A stretch of 64,000 nt of DNA from Gambelia wislizenii (Eukaryota > Chordata > Lepidosauria > Squamata > Crotaphytidae). Both the position numbers and the translations under genes were made by a program. Location of the stretch: contig JAUMIR010000001.1 of the NCBI GenBank assembly GCA_030847615.1, forward strand, positions 267,343,187 through 267,407,186, in the 5' to 3' direction. Below, piece by piece: positions 10,627 to 20,655 of this stretch; the first letter of the stretch is position 1; each line of letters begins with the position of its first letter. The notes beneath the pieces are model-generated. The model was given only the letters and a program-made list of their open reading frames with translations. It was not told where the DNA came from and searched no databases.

Positions 10627-10861
10627 CAGTAGAACCCCCATATCCACGGAGTCATTATCCATGAAACACAAAACAGCACTCCTACCATAGAGTCTTCTTA
10701 GAAAATGTGTCCTCTCTAGCCATTTTCCAGGTCCTCCAAGGCAACTCTATGGTATTTTAAACCAGAAGTCCCATTATTTTCAATGACGTTCACTATTATC
10801 CATGGTTTTCAGTATCCACACACCCCTGAACCAATCCCCAGTGGATGGGGGGGGGCTACTG
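10627..10861. mobile_element. Tigger/pogo-like MITE with TA target site
   Basis: It begins CAGTAGAACCCCCATATCC after a TA (10625-10626) and ends GGGGGGGGGCTACTG before a TA (10862-10863). The internal text (CCATAGAGT, GGTCCTCCAAGGCAACTCTA, TATCCATGGTTTTCAGTATC) is shared with the copy at 61905-62124. TA duplication and CAGT(A/T)G...CCCC ends are the Tigger/pogo pattern. Confidence 0.75.
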
Positions 10862-10977
10862 TATTACGTAATTTGCCACCAATAATTTAGTTTAAAAACT
10901 ATAGTATAGGCACTAACATAATATTTTTTGTTCATTAGCAATTAACGTAATGGTGTAGATTTCCTCAAAGAAAAGAA

Positions 10978-11605
10978 AGAGTGGGCTACAAGCTGAACAT
11001 GAGTTAGCAGTGTGATGCAGCAGCAAAAAAATTTCCAATGCAATTCTAGGCTGCATTAATATGACTAGCATCTAGATCAAGGGAAGTAATAGTATCACTC
11101 CATTCTGCTTTGGTCAGACCTCACCTGGAATACCGTTTCCAGTTCTGGGCACAACAATTTAAGAAAGATACTGATGGTGGGAGGTCTGGAAGCCATTACA
11201 CCCTATGAGGAACGGCTTAGGAAGCTGGGCATTTTTAGCCTGGAGAAGAAAAGGTTGAGAGGTGACATGATAGCCATGTTTAAATATTTGAAGGGATGTC
11301 AAACTGAGGATGGAGCAAGCTTGTTTTTCTGCTGCTCCAGAGACTAGGACGCGGAGCCATGGGTTCAAACTATAGGAAAAGAGATTCCACCTAAACATTA
11401 GGCAGAACTTCCTGACAGTAAGAGCTGTTCAGAAGTTGAATATGCTGCTTCCTTGGAGTGTGGTGGAGTCTCCTTCTTTGGAGGTTTTTAAGCAGAGGCT
11501 GGATGGCCATCTGTCATGAGGGTTTTGATTGCATGTTCCTGCAGGGCAGAAGCTGATTGGACGGGATGGCTGTTGGGGTCCGTTCCAGCCCTATGATTCT
11601 AGGCT
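10978..11605 (+). mobile_element. CR1 LINE 3' end, second copy, degraded
   Basis: It parallels the CR1 at 34740-35306: AAGCTGAACATGAGT, TCAAGGGAAGTAATAG, TGGTCAGACCTCACCTGGAA, GGATGGAGCAAGCTTG and CCTATGATTCTA at the end. A deletion at about 11165-11175 removes the ERVQRR-coding part. No usable frame remains. Confidence 0.88.
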
Positions 11606-12030
11606 GCATTCAGAGCCTGGGAAAGTTACTCTTGGATTATACCTCCCAGAATCCCCCTGCCAGCACCCTTCTCAAGGTCTGGTTGCATTGTTCCTTTTCC
11701 AGCATTCTCTAGCCCAGTGGTTCTTAACTTGGGGTCCGTGATGTCCTTACAGGGGGTCCACAAAGGCTTGAAGGCTGCTTGGCCCACCTCCTCCCTGCAG
11801 TGGAGCAGCCATGTGACCAGAACAAAGGCAAAGGCTGGCTGGCTGGCTTGGCCTGCACATTGCCATTCAATCCACTGCAGCCACAAACATGCAGGAAGAA
11901 ACAAGACTGCCTCTGAGGGAAATTTTAACGGATGGTGTAATTGTGTTGTTGTTAGCTATTATTATTAGGGTTTTAAATCTTGGGGCAACAAAAGATATTT
12001 AAAGGAGGTCCCTGGTAAAGAAAAGGCAAC
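11606..12030. mobile_element. MITE fragments, including a Charlie-like hAT end
   Basis: 11612-11700 has the ACCTCCCAGAATCCCCCTGC type of text common in reptile palindromic MITEs. From 11714, CAGTGGTTCTTAACTTGGGG is a Charlie-type hAT terminus. The matching right end is not seen, so this copy is truncated. Confidence 0.55.
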
Positions 12031-12070
12031 CTCATGCATTTTTTCATAGGATTTCAAAAGATATTTAAAG

Positions 12071-12118
12071 AAAGGGAAGGGAAGGGAAGGGAAGGGAAGG
12101 GAAGGGAAGGGAAGGGAA
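12071..12118. repeat. (GGGAA)n pentanucleotide microsatellite
   Basis: Uninterrupted GGGAA units in a purine-rich tract that continues to about 12170. Confidence 0.95.
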
Positions 12119-12615
12119 CCCTAACCCTTTCCCTAAGAGAGCAGGGGAGAAAGAAAGGGAAAGAGGTGACCCTCACACTTTCCTCCCCCCCTCTCTCACA
12201 CACACACTCACACAACCCTCTCTGACACAAATAGGGACACACACCTGGCTTGTGTTTTTGACAATCCCCTGGGAGGAAGGGGCGAGGGAGCAGCAAACTC
12301 CCCCCACCTTCAGCCACATGCCTGCTCAGTGGGGGGCGGAGGAAGGAAGCAGGAAGGAGACACTCTTTCCCTCTTTTTCTTTCTCCAGTTAGGAGGGGGG
12401 GCCCTGTAGCTTGTGCTGCTGGGCGGGGGTGGAGGGAGGGAGCCGGAGGAGAAAGGAGACAGGAGAGGTTACTTAGTGCTTTTTTAAAAAAGGCTAGCAG
12501 GAGGTTTTTGGCTTGTGCTCTCTCTCTCTCCTCCTCGCTCTACGGGGCCCCCTGGCTGTGGGCCCCCCTGCAGAAGCAGATTTGGCAGTACGCTTAAACC
12601 GGCCCTGCAAGCAGG

Positions 12616-12987
12616 CTACTTCTCCAATACCTCACTTTCTTCACAGCCAGAGCACTCACTGCCTGCTAGCACTGCCAATACTGGCGTACCAACAGGAATC
12701 CAGGCTTTGTTTCCAAAATGGATATTAACAGGGGGGAAATTCCTTTAAAAGATTCTCTTTCCCTGAGATGGCACATGACTCACAGCAGCTACTGCACTTT
12801 TACATTAGTTCTTTATAGGTATTCATTCCTACAGACAGCTGGAAAAATCTGAGAGAGAAATAAAAACATTTTGAACACTGCCCAATCCACAATTACACAG
12901 GATGGGTCACACTGAATTCAGTGGGACTTATCACCAGGCCAACATGAAAGAGATTGCTGCCCAATTTATGCAACTCTGTCTTAGTGT
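12616..12987. other. Spacer between two hAT elements
   Basis: Nothing recognised. Confidence 0.5.
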
Positions 12988-12995
12988 GTTGTGTG

Positions 12996-15900
12996 TAGAG
13001 ATGTGAAGGCCTGGAAAAAAACCAGAAAAATTCAGAATCAAACTGTTTCCCACCATTTTTTTTCCTGAAGCTTTTTTTGTTTTTTTGTTTTTAAACTGAA
13101 AAATATTGAAAAAAGGAAGAAAATTGATTGTAGGATGTTTTATTTTAGCATGATGAATAAAATCTTTAAGACAGTGTTCATATATTCTCCAAATCATTTC
13201 TAAAACTTCACAGTATCAGACTATTCCAATTTCTGTGTACTGAGGATAAGCAAGTCATAGGTCACAAACTGAACTCTCCAATGCAAGAACAAGATGCATT
13301 TCTTTCTGTAGGGGGACTGCTATTGTCACAAGAGAAGAAAAAGGTTTCAGTTTTGTTTTCGCCTGTGAGTGGTTCTGTTTGGTTCTGTTCTGTCCTCTTC
13401 ACTAGGCCTCAAAGCACTGGAAGGAAGTATAGAGCAACAAAAAGGACCTGGACCTATGCTTAACTTAAAATGGTAGGAGTTTTGAACCTGATTTTAGGTA
13501 CATTAGTTTATCTTTATACCCTTTTTGTAAATCATAATTTAATTACTACTAATCTAGTTCTTTACTTCTCCCACCTCCAACCACAGCTTCGTGTTTTCTT
13601 GCAAGCTAGCCACTAAATTATTTTTTGTTCCTACTCCCCTCAGGAAAATGGTGAGACCAACATCTTCATATGGAGGCATATTCACATTACAAGTTCTTCT
13701 GAGAAGAAAAATGTGATTTGCAGATACTGTCAGATGAAATATGCATTTCCAAATGCTACCAGGATGACAAAACACATTCTTGTATATAACAAGTGTCCTG
13801 TAGATATTAAAAAATCCTTCATGGATCTAAGTGAAGAGGGCCATTATGATGAAAGTGCACATAGCTTTCCTCAATGTTCTCATTCAAGAAGTCCTCTTCC
13901 TGCTCCATCTGTAACATCAGCAGCATCTTCAAGTAAACAAATATTGAAAACAATCACATCCCAAAAATACTCAATAACTTCAGTTGTAGACAAGATGACA
14001 CCTGAAGATCAGGAAAAAAATGATCAAGCTCTTGCAAGAGCAATATATTCTTCTGGAACACCATTTTCAAAAACTGAACATACATACTGGCAGGAAGCTT
14101 TGAAATTAGTAAGACCTTCATACCATTTGCCCAGCAGACATTCTTTGAGCAAGTCTCTTTGGGAGTCAGAATACGAACGTGTAATCGAATCTGTGCAAGG
14201 AAAAATCAATGAAGCACTGTGTCTTGCACTACTTACAGACGGATGAACAAATGTGAGAGGAGAAGGAATTATAAATTTTGTGATAACAACACCTCAACCA
14301 GTTTTTTACAGAACCATGGAAAAAGGAGAGACCAGACATACTGCAGAGTATATCAGTTATAAAATATATGAAGTCCAGAGTATATCAGTTGTAAAATATG
14401 TGAAGAAAATTGGGAGTGGTAAATTATTCGCTTTACTGCCCGTCAATGCCAGCAATATGAAAGCAGCATGGGAGATCATAATGGGTAAGTATCCACATAC
14501 TATTGCAATAGGATGTGCATCTCATGGGCTAAACTTGCTTCTTAATGATATTATGAAACTGGACACCCTTCAAATGATCTACAAATGAGCAAAATAAGTT
14601 ATAAAACATGTAAAATCTACTCATATTGTAGCTGCAGTTTTCAAGAAGAAGGAAGTAGAAAAGTATGCAAAGAATAAAATAGTGACTCTGAAAGCTCTGC
14701 AGTAAAACTCGGTGGAGTTTGAAAGTCTACTAAGAAATGAAGCTCTTCAAGAGACAGTAACAGTTGAAGATCTTAAAATACCCAGAAGTGTAAGAAATAC
14801 TCTTCTTGATGAGGACATCTTCTGGGTTCAGCTGCAGAATTCCCTGAACATTCTAAAGCCAATTTCTGCAGCAATCACTGCATCTAAATCTTCTGTCACT
14901 TCTGTCAGAAAATCCTTATCAAATGGCCAATATAAAAACAACTGTTTTTGAGAATCTCAGTGTACAAGTATATCCACTTACAACTATGGAAGAAAGTAAC
15001 ATGAAAGATTTTATTTAAAAAGGGGAAGAATTTTGTTGCCATCCAATTCATGCTGTTGCAAATCTGTTGGATCCAAGATTCAAAGGTGGAAATAAAAGTG
15101 ACGATAGCACTGCTACTGAATTTGACTGGATTAGAAAACAAGCATCACACCTAAGACTTGATGTTGGGAAGGTACTTTCAAATGTTGCAGAATACAGAAC
15201 ATCTTCAGGCATTTGGTCCAGGAATGCAGTCTGGGATTCTGCCAAACATATCCAGCCTGCAATATGGTGACAAGGTGCACAACACAGCCTCTGACTCCTC
15301 TTGCTTCTTGCCTTCTTCAGATTTCTCCATCTTCTGCAGCCCGTGCATCTGGTCTATGTTTGGAAACACACTAAATCAAGAAATAAACTGACATGTGAAA
15401 GAGTAGAGAAGCTTGTTTCAATCCAGGTAAATCTTCGGTTCTTAGAAGTCCATGATAACTGTGATGATGACAAACATAACGAAGCAGAAGCAGAGACTGA
15501 AACTGATACTGGTAACTGTAGCTCACAAAATGAGTCTAATTAAATTTCATGCCTATTCATTGACTCTTAGTCCTTCCCTTCCACACGCTTCTTCCCCCCC
15601 ACGGGAATGGGTGCTTTATGTTTATTTGATACTGTGGAGAGAGTATATAATTTCCTTTGTTACTGTTGTTGATGGTTTCTTCTATTTTTTTTTAATGTGT
15701 GTGTATTTTTGCCTGCTCCACATAAACTGGAAAACCAAAGAGGTTCCATACAGTTCAGGAAATTGTTGCTCTATTTATTACAAATAATTTTTTTTTGGAC
15801 AAATAAAAGTAAATTCCATTTGTAATAATTGTTTGAATACAGTGTATTTTAATATACCAATTGTGATAATATTATGCCAGACCCAATTGTACATAGTCAT

Positions 15901-16067
15901 ATTTTATGTTCCTAAAGTAGCAAGAGTGACTGTCAATCTGTGAAAAGTGCTAATGTTGGATTTTTTCAATTTTTCTGAAAATTTCAATTTTTTCTGGAAA
16001 AAACAGGGAGAAAACCGTTTTTTTTTTTCCCCATGACTTCAAAATTTCTGGAAATTTAACATCTCTA
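12996..16067 (+). mobile_element. hAT transposon carrying its own broken transposase
   Basis: The left end reads TAGAGATGTGAA (12996). The right end is its inverse, TTAACATCTCTA, ending at 16067. Flanking octamers GTTGTGTG (12988-12995) and GGTATGTG (16068-16075) agree at 6 of 8 positions, as expected for an aged 8-bp duplication. A/T-rich GGAAAAAA and TTCTGGAAA motifs recur near both ends. The 3.07-kb length and a single transposase gene fit an autonomous hAT that has decayed in place. Confidence 0.85.
13644..15543 (+). pseudogene. hAT transposase with BED zinc finger, inactivated
   Basis: A cut-and-paste transposase of the hAT class. After a pyrimidine-rich stretch ending CCCCTCAG, a likely splice acceptor at 13644, the frame gives IFIWRHIHITSSSEKKNVIC and RYCQMKYAFPNATRMTKHIL, a BED-type finger. 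A Ser-rich linker follows. The catalytic region has LALLTDG, a stop, then TNVRGEGIINFVITTPQPVF (Trp codon now TGA at 14244-14246). Later come NMKAAW, IAIGCASHGLNLLLNDIMKL and a C-terminal dimerisation region with DWIRKQASHLRLDVGKVLSN and RVEKLVSIQVNLRFLEV, ending in an acidic tail. In-frame stops also lie at 14586, 14595, 14703, 14949 and 15268, with a frame change between about 14950 and 15067. A 30-bp tandem duplication lies at 14345-14404. Confidence 0.9.
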
Positions 16068-16071
16068 GGTA

Positions 16072-16092
16072 TGTGTGTGTGTGTGTGTGTGT
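16072..16092. repeat. (GT)n microsatellite
   Basis: A GT run directly outside the right end of the hAT element. It overlaps the presumed target duplication, so the element may have landed in or beside a GT tract. Confidence 0.9.
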
Positions 16093-16094
16093 AT

Positions 16095-16256
16095 GCAAGA
16101 TTTGTTCAAAGGGAGTTTGCCTTTGCCTTCCTTTGAGGCTGAGCATATGACTTGTCCAAGGTGACCCAGTAAGTTTCTATGGCTGAGCTGGGATTTGAAC
16201 CCTGGTCTCCCATGGCCTAGCCAACACTCAAACCAATACACTATTCTGGCTTTCTC
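16095..16256 (-). mobile_element. tRNA-derived SINE fragment
   Basis: The plus strand shows ACTTGTCCAAGGTGACCCAG, then GGGATTTGAACCCTGGTCTC, then CCAACACTCAAACCA. Reversed, this is a tRNA-like head with a GGTTCAAATCC-type B box. The same family recurs at 24985-25162, 33305-33530 and 40968-41150. Confidence 0.75.
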
Positions 16257-16307
16257 TTGCCACAGTTCACATCCTGCCAAGATTGCTGGTTCCTGATGTT
16301 GAAACTA

Positions 16308-16544
16308 CAAGTTGCCCCTTCACATTTGCTGGGGTTTGGTTCCAGGACCCCCCCCCCGCCCGTGAATACCCAAATCCATGAATACTCGTCCCATTATATG
16401 CAATGGCATAGCAAAATGGTGTCCCTTATATAAGATGGCAAAATCAACGTTTGCTTTTTGGATTATTATTTTTTTAAGAATATTTTCAAGCCGTGAATAC
16501 TTACATCTGTGAATGCCAAATCCCTGAATGTGGAGGGACAACTG
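16308..16544. mobile_element. Tigger/pogo-like MITE
   Basis: The ends are CAAGTTGCCCCTTCACATTT and its approximate inverse ATGTGGAGGGACAACTG, flanked by TA at 16306-16307 and 16545-16546. Internal GTGAATAC/CCAAATCC motifs repeat symmetrically. It has no coding capacity. Confidence 0.7.
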
Positions 16545-16546
16545 TA

Positions 16547-18254
16547 TTTATTTAGGACTACATAAACAAAGCACACAAAAACCCTAGAGGTTTACTTCTC
16601 AGAATTTTCTAACCATACAAAAGGTGTTCCAATTGAAAAATGTATGTACTGTAGTATTTTCACAATCAAAATCACTTATGCTTCCTTAAACAAAACAAAA
16701 CAAAAAAAATACCCTAACGGTTATGCAGATAAGTGTTTTGATAAACACCATTAACATGAATGCTATTGTTGTTTAAATACTGCCATTATGCATACCATTT
16801 CATAACATATAGAACATTGTGATATTTATCCCAAGAAGATCACAATATAAAATTCATCAGAATAAGAAACAGGATAAGGAAGGAAAGGAAGGTGGAAGTG
16901 ATGAGAACATGCTGAATTTTCCAGGGGTTAGATTTTTTTTTTAATTTGAAAGATGGCATTTAGAAGTGGAAAAACTCTTTCCAGAAGGGAAGCCACCAAA
17001 TGAGAGAAACTCACATGAAAGAACACTGAAAACATGGGCCTAGATCCAACTGCTAGTGCCAACTAGAGTACAACTATTGAATCAAATGATGAAAGGCAAA
17101 GCAACACTTACGTAAATTCAAGAGGCCTACTTAAGTAGATCTAGCAATTCAATATAGATTTATTTCACTTAATTGTTGCCCCCCACCAAACAAACAAACA
17201 AAACAACCCTACATAGTGATTTTCCTTTGAAGTTAGTTTATATGCTGTTTGAAGAAAATTATGTTTATTTTGACAGTAAGATTTTCTGATGATAAATTAT
17301 GTTTTAATATCAGGTTGCTGGTATGTCATATCTAAACTGGGTGAATGAATTACTCATACACAATAGATGTTTGTGGGGTCTACATATTTGGTAAGCCCCT
17401 TGAAGTTTACAACACAGTGAAAAGATCAACCTAATGAGGCAGACTCTGAGAAGTATTCAGTTCTATGTTTCTTCGCAATTTATTTTTCAAAAGGAATCTG
17501 GGAAGCATAGTGCCACTAGACTGAGCAGAAAATAATTTTCTCTTCTGCACCAAACTCAGCAATGTTTATATAGATAATTACACAAATTGGATCACTAAAA
17601 CTTTTCTCAAGCTTGCTGGCAGGGCAGTCTATTTCAAATTGCTGTGTGCTACTTCAGGAAACATATTAACTCCGTTTGCATTCACAGCAATATAGTAGCA
17701 TGTCACATAGGAACGTAAGTGTCCACTGGATAACATCAAAAGAATCCTCTCTTTAACAAACAGCTATTTATAAATATTTAAGTAGACTACTTGAAGAAAT
17801 TCATCAAAATGCTGCTTAAAAGCAAATTCAGCTGGAACAAATTTTCCCTCTGCTTCTTTTGCATACCATTCTGCTATAATGCAAACCACATTTGACAAAA
17901 AAACCCACCCTAAAGCTCATCCTTTTTATGTGGCAGAAGCATATACAAATCAACATTGGGAAGAGGCAACATGCAATGGGGGGGGGGAGACAGTTTCAGC
18001 TGAAGAGATGCATGTGTTTGGTTTGTGACAGAAACATTTGGAAGATGTAGTTAAAGGACAGAGCTTGGTTTGCATCTGATGAACAATGTCTGATACACAA
18101 AATACTGGCATTTTTTTTAAAAAAAGAAGCTCAGCTTAGATTTCTCTGAAGAGCAATACAAAATTAAACAAAACAGGTTATAGAATTATTACATTACACG
18201 AGAACAAATATTAAACTCTTTGAAACATGATGTCTCAGATCTCCTGAGGTAGTC
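16547..18254. other. AT-rich sequence, nothing recognised
   Basis: Only homopolymer runs (for example G at about 17979-17987) and short frames. Confidence 0.5.
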
Positions 18255-20655
18255 TCAGAGGTGATGTTCGACTATCCCAAGACAATTGGGTTTTTTTGGG
18301 GGGGGGAATTCAATACTTATGTCAAGGCTATCCTGACAGGGCCAGCTCGGGACTTTATGGCTACCATGACAACTTTGGGGGCTTTCTCTGTACATGACTG
18401 GCCTGATGCATGTGGCAAGACATATTTGGACCTGATTTGTGCTGTTGGGTGCATGGAGAACAATCTGCTTTTGGAGGGGAGGGTTTTCAACAACCCCATT
18501 GCCATAGTCAGATAACCTCCTCACTTAGTGGTAGTGGATCCTCCTCTCTGGGGGACCAATTACGATGGTCTGCTCCAGAGACTTATGGGATCTGAAGGAT
18601 TCCTGAATGCTCTGAGGGAATGACCTCAGAATGAGTGACTGTGTGAGAGCTCTCCCATCCTGCCATGTGGCTGCTCATTCTGAGGGCAGAAGGAGCAGAT
18701 GTGAACACGCACTGACTTGCTCAGTCTGCCCTCAGAACAAGCAGCCATCCACAGGGCTCTCCCTCCATGGCATCCAGAAGTCAGAATGAGTGGCTACACA
18801 CCAGGAAGGCAGAGCCAGTGGTCCCAAGGAGGGGAGAAATCACAGCATCTGTCAGGCAGCGATTGTCTCCCACTCCCCGAATCCAGGGTGGATCTTTTGT
18901 TCACAGTACACTACAGCTTTCTCTGGACTTTCCAGCAAACTCCAGGGAAAAGTATGAGTTTTCTAAAACCCAGATTTAGGTAATATACCTTTAGTCTGGT
19001 CTGTATGTCATGTGTCATTCAGTGATAAGGCCACACATCACATGGCATTATCAGGCTAGATTCATGGTGGGGGTTGTTTGGGGGTTTTCACAAGTGTAGA
19101 CAAGGCCCTATGCACTGGATACAGTGCTGTGGAGCCCATAATTCAGCTTGGTTTACAGAAGATTTACAGGCAATGAAACAGGCTGGACGATGGCTAAGGA
19201 GTGGGTGGCATAGGTGATTGAGCAAATGCAACTGGCAATTGGTGAAGACTGTTCACTGTGCTGCTATGCAGCAGTGCTGTGCTGTCAGCAATTTTTTTTA
19301 AAAAAAAAAGCATAGTATGCCTCGATTATTGTATCCTCAACATGCTGCCTGAAAGAGTTATTCTTCTGAGTTATTTATCGGAATCAGGCTCAGAGAGGCA
19401 AGGAGTTGAACCTTTGGTGACTTACTGTGATAAATTCTCTAGGCACTTTGAGGAGAAAATCACTTGTATTCACTTAGAACTTGACATCCCATTTAACTCA
19501 CAGTTTTGGGAAGTGTCCAGTGCTCCATCTGCTCAGTTTTCCTGGTATCAGTTCCAGTTGCTGAGGCTTGATGATGTGGACAAGACCCTTGCATTAGCTC
19601 AGCCCATCATATGTAAGCTTGACTCTTGTTCATCTTGGCTGATAAAATCTCACAGAACTGGATTGATTGGGTCCTGATAAATGCCTCATTACATCAGAGA
19701 AAAGTGTCTCGTGCCCAGAAGGAGGTGATGATGCACCTGCTTCTGAAGAGGATCTTCCTGGACCCAGAGATATGTGAGAACTACCACCCTATCGTTAATG
19801 TCCCCTTTGGGGCAAGATGCTTGAGTGTGCTGTGGCCGGGCAATTTTAGGTGCTCTTGGAAGAAACTGATTACCGGTATTTGGACCCATTTCAGCCTGGT
19901 TTCAGGCCACAGCATGGCACTGGATGGGCCTTAGCTGTTCTACTGATAATCTAATCCAGGTGAAAGGGAAATGCTGTCCTGTTGATCTGCCTGGATCTCT
20001 TGGAAACTTTTTGGTACCATTAATCACTGTATCTTACTGGGCCAGCTTGGCATAGGAGGCACAGTGGTTACATTCCTATCTGGAATGCTCGTCCCAATTA
20101 CTAAAGAAGTGGGGTACCACATGTGCTGTCCCATATCTATATAAAGCTGCTGGGGAGCCCTACTTAAAAGAAACCAAAATCAAACCACTGATTCTCGGGG
20201 GGGGGGCAGAAAAAAAGTGTCCTCCTATACGAGCTTCTTCTGGTTTTAAGCTCTTCAGGTTCTCTCAGTCCGAACACTCTCACAGGCACATTTGGTGAAA
20301 AGAGATAAAGCTGCCCTCTCAATGTCTGCTCCCAGGCTCTCTTCCAACAGGACTAGGCAGGCAACAACCTCTTTGCTTTTCTTGCTGGAATATTTTATTC
20401 GCTCAGGGTTTTGGCAACTGACAGGAGGCTAAGGGAGTGGTTTTTAATTTGGGGGAGAGTGTATCTCCCTCTCACATGTGCTATTTAATTGTGTTCTATC
20501 CTGTTGTTGTGATATGACAATTTTTCAAAATCATGTTTCAAGATTATAACTGTTTTTAGCAGTATCATGTTTTTAATGATGTTGCAAGTTGTCCTCTGTA
20601 CCAATATTGGGAAAAGGTGGCACATAAGATGGACAGGCAGGCAGGCAGAGGGAAA
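18255..20655 (+). mobile_element. L2-like LINE relic
   Basis: A plus-strand LINE with several lesions. 18261-18560 has an endonuclease-tail-like piece (ARDFMATMTTLGAFSVHDWP, then GKTYLDLICAVG). About 19140-19210 reads AWFTEDLQAMKQAGRWLRSG, the linker ahead of the RT. 19380-20160 covers the RT N-terminal half: a PSAQFSWYQFQLL piece, SSWLIKSHRTGLIG, QKEVMMHLLLKRIFLDPEIC and ENYHPIVNVPFGARCLSVL. Then come degraded palm pieces (LPGSLGNFLVPLI, LHSYLECSSQLLKKWGTTC). The rest of the RT is missing. A 3'-UTR-like stretch runs to about 20655. Stops and frameshifts are frequent. Confidence 0.75.

Larger units (their letters stand above)
9955..12607. mobile_element. hAT-type DNA transposon, non-autonomous, with nested insertions
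   Basis: The left end reads CAGGGCCGGTTTAAG (9955-9969). The right end is its exact inverse, CTTAAACCGGCCCTG (12593-12607). Both sides are flanked by the same 8 bp, CAAGCAGG (9947-9954 and 12608-12615). An 8-bp target duplication and a CAGGG...-type terminal repeat are hAT hallmarks. No transposase is recognisable inside. Instead the interior holds two CR1 3' ends, a Tigger-like MITE, a fragment with a second hAT end, a (GGGAA)n run and GC-rich filler. Confidence 0.88.

Noticed and set aside
12114..12130. Telomere-like CCCTAACCCT
   Set aside because: Only about two units at the end of a (GGGAA)n run. It is a chance product of the purine tract, not an interstitial telomere.
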